A stretch of 36,084 nucleotides of DNA from an uncultured Lachnospiraceae bacterium. GTDB lineage: Bacteria; Bacillota; Clostridia; Lachnospirales; Lachnospiraceae. Shown here piece after piece: positions 26,684 to 34,574 of the stretch. A program made the translations under genes and the position numbers. The stretch spans positions 1 to 36,084 of the forward strand of contig CACYWQ010000018.1 in the NCBI GenBank assembly GCA_902778165.1. Reading direction: 5' to 3'. Each line of letters starts with the position of its first letter. The first letter of the stretch is position 1. The notes below the pieces were generated by a model that saw nothing but the letters and a program-made list of their open reading frames with translations, did not search any database and was not told the origin of the DNA.

Positions 26684-26761
26684 GATGATATTCCTTGCAT
26701 ATACGGCGTATAATTGGTAGATTATCTATAGTCTGAATACTAAATGTATAAGGTAATAACA

Positions 26762-27259
26762 ATGCAGGATAGAATGACGGTCAGATTGGCCAAAGACGGT
26801 GTGCTGTTAGCACTTGCAATGATTCTTGGCTTTATAGACAATATGATACCGATGCCCATACCGGTTCCGGGAGTTAAGCTTGGACTAGCTAATCTTGTGG
26901 TTATTTATTCCATATATAAAATGGGTAATTATGATTCAATCGTTATATCGATATCAAGAGTGATATTATCGGGACTTATGTTTGCAGGAATGTCAGGAAT
27001 AATGTATTCCCTGGCGGGAGCCGTATTGGCGCTTACCGTCATGATGCTTATGCATAAACTGACTGAATATCACATTATCAGCATCTCCATATGCGGTTCA
27101 CTTGCCCATATATGCGGTCAGTTGCTTGTTGCAGGTATTCTTACAAGCCTCGGAGTCATAATATACTATGCGCCGGTTCTGCTTATCTGCGCTACGGTAG
27201 CGGGGGCGGTCATCGGTACGGTTGCAAACTTAATACTGATTAACACAAAGGATTTGTGA
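26762..27259 (+). CDS. Gx transporter family protein (heptaprenyl diphosphate synthase component I family)
   Basis: The product is 165 residues with about five membrane helices. It starts VRLAKDGVLLALAMILGFID then PMPIPVPGVKLGLANLVVIY, a signature of pfam07456. The family was named after a subunit of heptaprenyl diphosphate synthase, but its sequence resembles small S-component-like transporters, and it commonly sits beside NusG domain II and ApbE proteins in Clostridia. A role in flavin or quinone supply to the redox protein modified by ApbE is a reasonable guess. ATG 26762 has AAGG 8 nt before it; the upstream in-frame ATG 26744 has no ribosome binding site. Confidence 0.82.
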   Translation: MQDRMTVRLAKDGVLLALAMILGFIDNMIPMPIPVPGVKLGLANLVVIYSIYKMGNYDSIVISISRVILSGLMFAGMSGIMYSLAGAVLALTVMMLMHKLTEYHIISISICGSLAHICGQLLVAGILTSLGVIIYYAPVLLICATVAGAVIGTVANLILINTKDL

Positions 27260-27276
27260 CTTATACTTATTTATTC

Positions 27277-27305
27277 TTGTCTATTACGGACATCTGCGCT
27301 ATTAT
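27277..27305 (+). promoter_or_regulatory. Sigma-A promoter of alaS
   Basis: -35 TTGTCT (27277-27282), 17 nt, -10 TATTAT (27300-27305). The leader of about 70 nt is too short for a T-box and lacks its conserved core. Confidence 0.55.
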
Positions 27306-27380
27306 TATATAGCGTTTGCCATTAAGTGGTATGCGGATGTTAAGGCCGCAACATTACATATATCAGGAGGATAACCAAAC

Positions 27381-30032
27381 ATGAGACAATTCACCTCTAA
27401 GGAGCTTAGAAAAGTCTGGAAAGACTTCTATATCGAGAGAGGACATAAGGATGTAGGAGCTGTATCGCTTGTTTCGGACGGCTCAACCGGAGTTATGTTT
27501 AATGTAGCCGGAATGCAGCCTCTTATGCCTTATCTGCTCGGCCAGAAGCATCCCATGGGTACAAGACTGTGCAATGTGCAGGGCTGTGTCAGAACCAACG
27601 ATATTGATTCGGTGGGAGATAAGAGCCATGTAACATTCTTTGAGATGATGGGAAGCTGGAGCCTTGGTGATTATTTCAAGGAAGAACGTTGCAAATGGAG
27701 TTATGAACTTCTGACCGAAGTATTCGGATTTGATAAGGATCATCTTGCAGCCACGGTATTTGCCGGCGATGAGAATGCTCCGAGAGATGAAGAAGGTGCG
27801 AAATTCAGAATCGCATCAGGATTTAAAGAAGAGAATATATATTATCTTCCTGCCGAAGATAACTGGTGGGGACTTGAGTACGGTCCCTGCGGTCCCGACA
27901 GTGAGATGTTCTATATAGCTGATGTACCGGATTGCGGACCGAACTGCGGACCGGGATGTTCATGCGGAAAATATACGGAACTTGGTAACGATGTATTCAT
28001 GCAGTATGAGAAGCATAAGGACGGACACCTTACGCCTCTTAAGCAGAAGAATGTGGATACGGGTTGGGGACTTGAGAGAATTCTTGCTTTCCTTAACGGA
28101 ACTAAGGATGTATACAGAACCGATCTGTTCACATCCGCTATAGCTTATATTGAGAAAGAAAGCGCAACTAAGTACGGTGAGGATGATAAGCTTACAAGAT
28201 CCATGAGAATCCTTGCGGATCATATGCGAACAAGCGTAATGCTTATCGGAGATGAGGCTAAGCTTACTCCTTCCAACGTGGGAGCTGGTTACGTGCTCAG
28301 GCGTCTTATCAGAAGAGCCGTAAGACATGGTAGAACCTTGGGACTTGGCAAGGATGCTTTACTTGGTGTAGCTAAGATATATATAGATGAAGTCTATGGT
28401 GAGAGCTACGAATTGCTTAAGACTAACAGAGAGTTTATTCTAAATGAACTTACCAAGGAAATAGACAGATTCTTATCTACCCTTGAAAACGGTATGAGAG
28501 AGTATAAGAAGATCTTGGATGATATTAAGTCAAAGGGAGCTGATACCGTAAGCGGTGAGTCGGCATTCAGACTCTATGATACATTCGGATTCCCGATTGA
28601 ACTTACCGTTGAGATGGCTGCAGAGGAGAATCTTAAGGTTGACGAAGCCGGATTTGATAAGGCTATGGAGGCGGCTAAACAGAAGGCAAGAGATAATCAG
28701 AACTTCTCTGCTAAGTTAAATGCCGATTCGGATATATTTGAATCTCTCGGAGATCTTACAACAGAATTTAGCGGATATGACAGATTAACCGATGAATCAG
28801 AGGTTGTTGCAATTGCTTCCGGTGATTCACTTACAGACAGTGCCTCTGAAGGTACGGAAGTGATGATAGTCACCGAGGTCACGCCTTTCTATGCGACAAT
28901 GGGCGGACAGAGCGCAGATCACGGTATAATCAAGTCATCCGATGCGTCTGTGGATGTGTTTGATGTAGTTAAGCTGCCCGGCGCAAGAGTTGCACATATA
29001 GGTAAGGTTGCATCAGGAAGCATTAAGAAGGGCGATAAGGTAACACTTGCGGTTGATCCTGCAAGGAGGGCCAATATATGTGCCAACCATTCGGCTACTC
29101 ACCTTATGCAGAAGGCATTGCAGATTGTGCTTGGTGATAATGTTCATCAGGCCGGTTCTTATCAGGATGCGGACAGAACAAGATTTGATTTCTCTTATGA
29201 TAAGGCTGTAAGTGCTGAGGATCTTAAGAAGATAGAGCAGATAGTCAATGATAAGATATATGAAGATATAGCCGTTACAACCAATGTGATGAGCATTGAT
29301 GAGGCTAAGAAATCCGGCGCTATGGCTTTGTTTGGCGAGAAGTACGGCGAAAGCGTAAGAGTAGTAAGCATGGGAGATTTCTCTAAGGAACTCTGCGGAG
29401 GAACTCATGTGGCGCACACAGGCCAGATTGGCTGCTTTAAGATATTAAGTGAAAGCGGTGTTGCCGCAGGCGTAAGAAGAATAGAAGCAATTACGGGAAT
29501 GAACGTAATGAAGCATTATGCCGAGGTTGAGAAGACTCTTAACGAAGCGGCTGCGATTGTTAAATCCGTACCATCTGCACTTCCCGAGAAGTTAAACAGC
29601 ATGCTTAAGGAGATCAAGAGCCTTCAGAGTGAGAATGAATCTCTTAAGAGCAAGGCTGCCAAGGAAGCCTTGGGAGATGTTACGGATAATGTGACAGAGG
29701 TATCAGGTGTAAAACTGATTGCAACTAAGGTTCCCGGCGTTGATATGAACGGCTTAAGAGACTTGGGCGACCAGTTAAAGACCAAGATCGGTGAAGGCGT
29801 TGTTGTTCTTGCTTCCGATTCAGAGGGTAAGGTAAGCCTTGTGGTTATGGCTACAGATGAAGCCATGAGTAAGGGTGCACATGCCGGCAATCTTATTAAA
29901 GAACTTGCTCCGATGGTCGGCGGCGGTGGCGGCGGAAGACCCAATATGGCACAGGCAGGAGGTAAGAATCCTGCGGGAATAGATGATATGCTTGCCAAGG
30001 TCTCTTCAGTGCTTGCAGGTCAGCTTAAATAA
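27381..30032 (+). CDS. alaS: Alanyl-tRNA synthetase
   Basis: AlaS charges tRNA-Ala and clears mischarged Ser/Gly. The product is 883 residues, the normal length. The class II core contains HVTFFEMMGSWSLGDYFK, then the tRNA-recognition domain. The editing domain keeps its zinc ligands in HSATH (His570, His574) and CGGTH (Cys672, His676). The C-terminal DHHA1-type domain ends with a Gly-rich GGGGGGRPNMAQAGG. A consensus ribosome binding site AGGAGG precedes the ATG. The gene has its own promoter; rpsU follows from a separate promoter. Confidence 0.98.
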   Translation: MRQFTSKELRKVWKDFYIERGHKDVGAVSLVSDGSTGVMFNVAGMQPLMPYLLGQKHPMGTRLCNVQGCVRTNDIDSVGDKSHVTFFEMMGSWSLGDYFKEERCKWSYELLTEVFGFDKDHLAATVFAGDENAPRDEEGAKFRIASGFKEENIYYLPAEDNWWGLEYGPCGPDSEMFYIADVPDCGPNCGPGCSCGKYTELGNDVFMQYEKHKDGHLTPLKQKNVDTGWGLERILAFLNGTKDVYRTDLFTSAIAYIEKESATKYGEDDKLTRSMRILADHMRTSVMLIGDEAKLTPSNVGAGYVLRRLIRRAVRHGRTLGLGKDALLGVAKIYIDEVYGESYELLKTNREFILNELTKEIDRFLSTLENGMREYKKILDDIKSKGADTVSGESAFRLYDTFGFPIELTVEMAAEENLKVDEAGFDKAMEAAKQKARDNQNFSAKLNADSDIFESLGDLTTEFSGYDRLTDESEVVAIASGDSLTDSASEGTEVMIVTEVTPFYATMGGQSADHGIIKSSDASVDVFDVVKLPGARVAHIGKVASGSIKKGDKVTLAVDPARRANICANHSATHLMQKALQIVLGDNVHQAGSYQDADRTRFDFSYDKAVSAEDLKKIEQIVNDKIYEDIAVTTNVMSIDEAKKSGAMALFGEKYGESVRVVSMGDFSKELCGGTHVAHTGQIGCFKILSESGVAAGVRRIEAITGMNVMKHYAEVEKTLNEAAAIVKSVPSALPEKLNSMLKEIKSLQSENESLKSKAAKEALGDVTDNVTEVSGVKLIATKVPGVDMNGLRDLGDQLKTKIGEGVVVLASDSEGKVSLVVMATDEAMSKGAHAGNLIKELAPMVGGGGGGRPNMAQAGGKNPAGIDDMLAKVSSVLAGQLK

Positions 30033-30039
30033 AAAAATG

Positions 30040-30067
30040 TTGACGAATGCCGTAAAATATATATAAT
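30040..30067 (+). promoter_or_regulatory. Sigma-A promoter of rpsU
   Basis: -35 TTGACG (30040-30045), 16 nt, perfect -10 TATAAT (30062-30067). It begins 8 bp after the alaS stop codon and fits strong expression of a ribosomal protein. Confidence 0.75.
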
Positions 30068-30107
30068 GGAAATGTGAATTAGGTGTCGAAGGGAGGTCAG
30101 ATAGCAG

Positions 30108-30284
30108 ATGTCTAATGTCATTGTTAAAGAGAATGAGTCTCTGGACAGTGCGCTTCGTCGCTTCAAGAGAAGCTGCGCTAAGGCAGGTATCCAGCAGGAG
30201 ATACGTAAGCGTGAGCATTATGAGAAGCCCAGCGTAAGACGTAAGAAGAAGTCTGAAGCAGCGAGAAAGCGTAAGTATAATTAA
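30108..30284 (+). CDS. rpsU: 30S ribosomal protein S21
   Basis: The product is 58 residues. It starts [20 protein letters not shown] and ends with a cluster of Lys and Arg ([15 protein letters not shown]), as in all S21 proteins. S21 is the last small-subunit protein and helps base pairing of 16S rRNA with the ribosome binding site. GGGAGG (30091-30096) precedes the ATG. It has its own promoter and terminator, so it is a single-gene unit. Confidence 0.97.
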   Translation: MSNVIVKENESLDSALRRFKRSCAKAGIQQEIRKREHYEKPSVRRKKKSEAARKRKYN

Positions 30285-30292
30285 GTACTTAT

Positions 30293-30324
30293 AGGCCCTT
30301 GGACGATGTTCAAGGGCTTTTCTT
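30293..30324 (+). terminator. Rho-independent terminator after rpsU
   Basis: GCCCTTGGA (30295-30303) pairs with TTCAAGGGC (30309-30317) around a 5-nt loop, followed by TTTTCTTT. Confidence 0.85.
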
Positions 30325-30355
30325 TACCCTGTGGTTATTATGATAAGAGGATGGT

Positions 30356-31216
30356 ATGAACTGTCTGTTAGTTGGTCTGATACTCATAATATGGGTATTT
30401 GCAGTAATAATCTGTATTGATATCAACAGATTTGTCAAAAGAGAATACACTATATATTCCGATAAGATCGATTCTGAGTGCAGTTTGGTGCTTCTTGCCG
30501 ATCTTCACGGTAAGGAATACGGCAAAGATAATTACAAATTGATCTCTGCGATCAAAGAGATCAATCCCGATATTATCTGTGCTGCCGGGGATATGCTCAC
30601 GGCAAGGCCCATAAGTATTTATAAAAGAACCGATAAGGCACTTAAATTCTTTGAATATCTCAAGGATTATAAGGTGTATTACGGAATCGGCAATCATGAA
30701 TATCGCATGAAGATGTATACCGAAGATTACGGTGTTGCTTATGCGGATTATATTCTTGCGCTTAAGGAACTTGGAATAACGGTACTTGAAAATGATCATG
30801 CCTACGTGGATGGAACGGGTATCCGAATCCAGGGCCTTATGATTGACAGGGAGTATTATAAGAGATTTGAGCATCACCAGATGAAGCCTGAATATATACA
30901 TAATCTTACCGGAGAATGGAAACCGGAAGATTTCTGTATAATGCTTGCGCATAATCCGGAATACTTTGAAGCTTATGCTGCATCCGGTGCGGATCTGACT
31001 CTGTCGGGACATGTTCATGGCGGAATTATGAGGCTTCCTTTCCTTGGCGGAGTCATATCGCCCAGACTTACTCTTTTCCCTAAGTATACCGGTGGAATCT
31101 ATAATGAGGGTAAGGCACAGATGATACTAAGCAGAGGGCTTGGTTATCATACACTGCCGCTTAGGATATTCAATCCGGGAGAGCTTATTCATATAAGGCT
31201 GCTTCCTTGCAAATAG
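30356..31216 (+). CDS. Membrane-anchored metallophosphoesterase (YkuE-like)
   Basis: The product is 286 residues. One N-terminal membrane helix (about 3-22) is followed by a calcineurin-like phosphoesterase domain with every metal-binding motif: DLH (49-51), GD (78-79), GNHE (112-115), His199 and GHVHGG (218-223). Relatives such as Bacillus YkuE and LpxH-like enzymes hydrolyse phosphodiesters, often lipid-linked. The lack of a signal peptidase site suggests it stays anchored. AAGAGG precedes the ATG. It comes 31 bp after the rpsU terminator and 51 bp before scpA, so it could be cotranscribed with the segregation genes. Substrate unknown. Confidence 0.9.
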   Translation: MNCLLVGLILIIWVFAVIICIDINRFVKREYTIYSDKIDSECSLVLLADLHGKEYGKDNYKLISAIKEINPDIICAAGDMLTARPISIYKRTDKALKFFEYLKDYKVYYGIGNHEYRMKMYTEDYGVAYADYILALKELGITVLENDHAYVDGTGIRIQGLMIDREYYKRFEHHQMKPEYIHNLTGEWKPEDFCIMLAHNPEYFEAYAASGADLTLSGHVHGGIMRLPFLGGVISPRLTLFPKYTGGIYNEGKAQMILSRGLGYHTLPLRIFNPGELIHIRLLPCK

Positions 31217-31267
31217 GCCCTTTTTAGAGTATACTCTTAAGACGGGTCAGCCGATAGGAGCAATATA

Positions 31268-32068
31268 ATGGCTTTGTCAGTTAAGCTTGAGGTGTTTGAG
31301 GGACCGCTTGATCTTCTCTTGCATCTTATAGATAAAAACAAGATTGATATATATGATATTCCGATAGTGCTTATTACTGAGCAGTATATGGATTATATCA
31401 AGAAGATGGAGACGGAAGATATGAACGTCATGAGCGAATTTCTGCTTATGGCGGCTACTTTGCTTGATATCAAGTGTAAGATGCTTCTTCCCAAGGATGA
31501 GACTGTTACGGATGAAGAAGAGGAAGATCCCAGAGCAGAGCTTGTCCAGAAACTTCTTGAGTATAAGATGTATAAGTATATGTCCTTTGAACTTAAGGAT
31601 ATGTCCATGAATGCATCCAAGAACATATACAAGGCTCCGACTATCCCCGAAGAAGTTGCCGCATACAGAGAACCTGTCGATTATGAGACATTGCTTGGTG
31701 AAGTTAATCTTCAGAAGTTAAATGAGATCTTTAAAGAGACAATGAGAAGGCGTGAGGATAAGATAGATCCGATACGTTCGAAGTTCGGTAATATCGAGAA
31801 GGATGAGATAGACTTGGATGCCAAGACGGAATATATCAAGTCATATCTTTGGAGAGAGAAGAAAGTAAGCTTTAGAGAGTTGCTTGAGAAGCAGGGCAGT
31901 AAGATGGAGATCATAGTTGCATTTCTTATTGTTCTTGAACTTATCAAGATCGGGCTTATTAAGATCAAACAGAACGACCTGTTTGATGATATAATTATTA
32001 AAGTGATGGATGTGTCACAGGAAGAATTCCTGGGTGCACAGGTCGGTGAGGATAATGGAGAAGACTAA
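31268..32068 (+). CDS. scpA: Segregation and condensation protein A
   Basis: ScpA is the kleisin that bridges the SMC heads; with ScpB it forms the bacterial condensin that compacts and separates chromosomes. The product is 266 residues. It starts VKLEVFEGPLDLLLHLID, the family signature, followed by FLLMAATLLDIKCKMLLP. An acidic linker DEEEEDPRAEL and a C-terminal winged-helix segment (VSFRELLEKQ, ending LVLELIKIGLIKI) are present as expected. AGGAG precedes the ATG. scpB starts 14 bp before its stop, so the two are translationally coupled. Confidence 0.97.
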   Translation: MALSVKLEVFEGPLDLLLHLIDKNKIDIYDIPIVLITEQYMDYIKKMETEDMNVMSEFLLMAATLLDIKCKMLLPKDETVTDEEEEDPRAELVQKLLEYKMYKYMSFELKDMSMNASKNIYKAPTIPEEVAAYREPVDYETLLGEVNLQKLNEIFKETMRRREDKIDPIRSKFGNIEKDEIDLDAKTEYIKSYLWREKKVSFRELLEKQGSKMEIIVAFLIVLELIKIGLIKIKQNDLFDDIIIKVMDVSQEEFLGAQVGEDNGED

Positions 32069-32624
32069 GCAGACCGCTGTCTTAGAAGCGGTACTTTTTA
32101 CAATGGGTGAAGCTGTTAAGATAAGCAGACTCGCCGATATTATAGAAGCTACGGAAGATGAGACGATTGAACTTGTTGAGGCCATGAAGAAGCGCTATGA
32201 CAAGGACAATCACGGTATAACGATCAATCAGATCGATGATGCATATCAGATGTGCTCTAAGACCGAGATGTATGATTATCTTATAGATCTGACCAAGACT
32301 GATCACAGGTTTGTTCTCTCGGATTCGGCGCTTGAGGCACTGTCAATCATAGCATATAAGCAGCCCGTAACAAGGCTTGATGTTGAGAAGATCAGAGGCG
32401 TTAACAGCGACCATGCCATTAACAGACTGCTTGAATTTGATCTTATCAAGGAACTGGGCAGACTCGATGCTCCGGGTAAGCCGATATTATTCGGTACGAC
32501 AGATCAGTTCTTAAGAAGTTTCGGCGTTAAGAGCCTGGAGGACCTGCCGGAGTTATCACGGGTTCAGATGGAAGAATTCAAGGAGCAGGCTGAACAGGAA
32601 GTACAGCTTAAGTTGGAGATATAA
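32055..32624 (+). CDS. scpB: Segregation and condensation protein B
   Basis: ScpB binds the ScpA kleisin as a dimer of winged-helix domains. The product is 189 residues from ATG 32055 (GGTGAGG upstream). The in-frame extension to 32010 lies within scpA and is not family-like. Signature stretches: VLEAVLFTMGEAVKISRLADI at the N-terminus and ALEALSIIAYKQPVTRLDVEKIRGVNSD in the second winged helix, then GRPILFGTT-type residues (here KPILFGTTDQFLRSFG). It overlaps scpA by 14 bp and is followed after 3 bp by an acidic protein gene. Confidence 0.96.
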   Translation: MEKTKQTAVLEAVLFTMGEAVKISRLADIIEATEDETIELVEAMKKRYDKDNHGITINQIDDAYQMCSKTEMYDYLIDLTKTDHRFVLSDSALEALSIIAYKQPVTRLDVEKIRGVNSDHAINRLLEFDLIKELGRLDAPGKPILFGTTDQFLRSFGVKSLEDLPELSRVQMEEFKEQAEQEVQLKLEI

Positions 32625-32627
32625 TAT

Positions 32628-33074
32628 ATGACCAAAGATGAGGCTAAGCATAAGCTTCGCAAAGAAGGATATAATGTAGTTGACGACAATTCCGTAGTTA
32701 CCGTACTTATCCCTGTGGATGCATCGGTTCCCAAGACCGTCAAAGAGATTGAGGATAAGCTTAAGACATACGGATATGAGGCAAGCTTTGCCGTTAAACA
32801 GGTGTCGGATGCAGCTGCCTCACAAGGCGCAGATGTTAATGAAGATCCGGAAGATGAAGTCTTTGAAGAGGAATCTGTACCTGCTTCTGCAGAAGAAGAG
32901 ACCGCAGAAGAAACTTCCGTAGAAGAAGAACCTTCTAAGCAGACGGATGAAGCGGATGATAAGGAAGATGATAACGGAGGAAATATAGAGTATTTCGACG
33001 AAGATGACAGTGACATGCTTCTTACCGAAGATGCCGTACAATTCTCGCTGGATGATTTTGGACTGGATTATTAA
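32628..33074 (+). CDS. Acidic protein of unknown function in the scpAB operon
   Basis: The product is 148 residues with three parts. Residues 1-63 look folded (EAKHKLRKEGYNVVDDNSVVTVLIPVD, then a KTYGYEASFAVKQ strand). Residues 64-122 are a disordered Glu/Asp/Ser/Thr stretch. The last 20 or so carry a short conserved-looking motif, LLTEDAVQFSLDDFGLDY. I have the impression that similar proteins lie behind scpB in other Lachnospiraceae, but no function is known to me. GGAGAT precedes the ATG and only 3 bp separate it from scpB, so it is coexpressed with condensin subunits. A peptide-like C-terminal motif behind a flexible acidic linker suggests it docks on a partner. Confidence 0.75.
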   Translation: MTKDEAKHKLRKEGYNVVDDNSVVTVLIPVDASVPKTVKEIEDKLKTYGYEASFAVKQVSDAAASQGADVNEDPEDEVFEEESVPASAEEETAEETSVEEEPSKQTDEADDKEDDNGGNIEYFDEDDSDMLLTEDAVQFSLDDFGLDY

Positions 33075-33100
33075 GACAAGCGACTTCCGGAGGGTATATT

Positions 33101-34444
33101 ATGAATAATAAAGATTTGGCGACTAAGAACAATTCACGTAAAACTGCTGCTAAGAGCGGACTGAGACGTAACCTGATATGGTTGGTCACGGTTCCAATCA
33201 TGCTTATGGGAATCGTGACGATGATAGTCGCTTATTTTTTTGGATATAATACGGTAAGTAAAGAGGTTCATCAGGGACTTATGAATATTGCCGTTGCCAC
33301 GGAATATACATACGAGGATATATTCAATCAGACGATAAGCTTCGATGATAAGGGCGACGGAACATATAAAGTGAATACGGGTAATGTGGCGGAAGCATCC
33401 GATGCTGCTTTTATAAATAAGATCAAAGATGGTACAGGAATTGATGTTACGGTTCTTTATTATGATATAAGGCTGCTTACCACGCTTACGGATGAGCAGG
33501 GGGATCTGCTTACCGGTACGGTTGTCAGCAAGAAGATCGTAGATGATGTGACAAATGCAAATGAAGCGGTATTCTATGATAAATTGATGGTATACGGTGA
33601 GAATTATTATGCGTGCTATATGCCTGTATTTAATAAAGAAGGTAATTTTGCGGGCATGATATTTGCCGGTAAGCCTACTGCTTCTGTTAAGAAAGAAGTG
33701 CTTATGAGTGTACTCCCTATCATCATCGTGTCAGCGGTCATGATGCTTCTTGGTGCACTTATAGGTGCAAATGAAGCAAAGAAACTTGCAGCGGTTATTG
33801 ATAAAGAGAAGAATTTCTTAGGACAGATCGCAAACGGCAATTTAAGGGCCAATTTCGATGCCGAGATACTCAAAAGACCTGATGAAATCGGCGAGATGGG
33901 CAAATTTATGGTCCATGTACAGCGCTTTATCAGGGATATGATAGAGAGAGATACTCTTACCAAGCTCTATACCAGACGAATCGGTGAATCCAAGTTAAAG
34001 AACACAAGAATGGGATTTATCGAAGACGGTATAAAGTATCAGATGGTCATGGGCGATATAGACCATTTCAAGAGATTTAACGATACATACGGACATGACT
34101 GCGGAGACCTTGTGTTACAGACCGTGGCCGGTGTTCTTAACAGATCCATGATAGGCAAAGGCTATGCCGTAAGATGGGGCGGTGAGGAATTCATTATCGT
34201 ATATGAGGATATGGATTTTGAGAAGGCTTATGAGCATCTTAAGGAAGTCAGAGAGAAAGTCATATCCGAGGTTGTTGAATATAAGGGCGAACTGTTGAGT
34301 ATCACAATGACCTTCGGTATTGTGCCCGGAACTGAGGATGAACTTGACAATATCATCAAGTCTGTGGATAATCTGCTCTACATCGGTAAGGAAGGCGGAA
34401 GAGACAGGATCGTAAGATATGATGATGTGGATAAAATAGAATAA
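33101..34444 (+). CDS. Membrane diguanylate cyclase: Cache sensor, HAMP, GGDEF
   Basis: The enzyme makes cyclic di-GMP from two GTP. The product is 447 residues. TM1 is at about 25-47; an extracytoplasmic single-Cache-like domain (about 50-195) contains GTGIDVTVLYYDIRLLTTL and ACYMPVFNKEGNFAGMIFAG. TM2 is at about 202-222; a HAMP follows (about 223-275), then the GGDEF domain with DTLTKLYTRR, DIDHFKRFNDTYGHDCGD and the active-site motif GGEEF (360-364), so it should be active. The RxxD inhibitory site is absent: the matching position reads IGKG. A small extracellular ligand probably controls it. GGAGG precedes the ATG, 26 bp after the acidic protein gene; a terminator closes the unit. Confidence 0.93.
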   Translation: MNNKDLATKNNSRKTAAKSGLRRNLIWLVTVPIMLMGIVTMIVAYFFGYNTVSKEVHQGLMNIAVATEYTYEDIFNQTISFDDKGDGTYKVNTGNVAEASDAAFINKIKDGTGIDVTVLYYDIRLLTTLTDEQGDLLTGTVVSKKIVDDVTNANEAVFYDKLMVYGENYYACYMPVFNKEGNFAGMIFAGKPTASVKKEVLMSVLPIIIVSAVMMLLGALIGANEAKKLAAVIDKEKNFLGQIANGNLRANFDAEILKRPDEIGEMGKFMVHVQRFIRDMIERDTLTKLYTRRIGESKLKNTRMGFIEDGIKYQMVMGDIDHFKRFNDTYGHDCGDLVLQTVAGVLNRSMIGKGYAVRWGGEEFIIVYEDMDFEKAYEHLKEVREKVISEVVEYKGELLSITMTFGIVPGTEDELDNIIKSVDNLLYIGKEGGRDRIVRYDDVDKIE

Positions 34445-34480
34445 AAATTGTCAAAATTCTGTAATTATAAAAAACTCCTA

Positions 34481-34519
34481 AAACCCAAAGAAAATTCTTT
34501 TTCTTTGGGTTTATTTATG
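34481..34519 (+). terminator. Rho-independent terminator after the diguanylate cyclase gene
   Basis: AAACCCAAAGAAAA (34481-34494) pairs with TTTTCTTTGGGTTT (34499-34512), a perfect 14-bp stem with a TTCT loop, then ATTTATG. Confidence 0.8.
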
Positions 34520-34574
34520 TTATACTTTCACATAGTGCGTAAAAATATTTAAAAATATAAATGGAGGGCTTTCA

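Noticed and set aside
27260-27380. T-box riboswitch before alaS (and before glyQS)
   Set aside because: The alaS leader is about 70 nt and lacks the conserved T-box core; the glyQS gap is 22 bp. Only a small hairpin (CGCTAT/ATAGCG) near 27297-27314 is visible.
30368-31018. 216-codon open frame antisense to the metallophosphoesterase gene
   Set aside because: The sense frame has all metal-binding motifs; the antisense frame has no ribosome binding site or known domain and is a by-product of codon bias.
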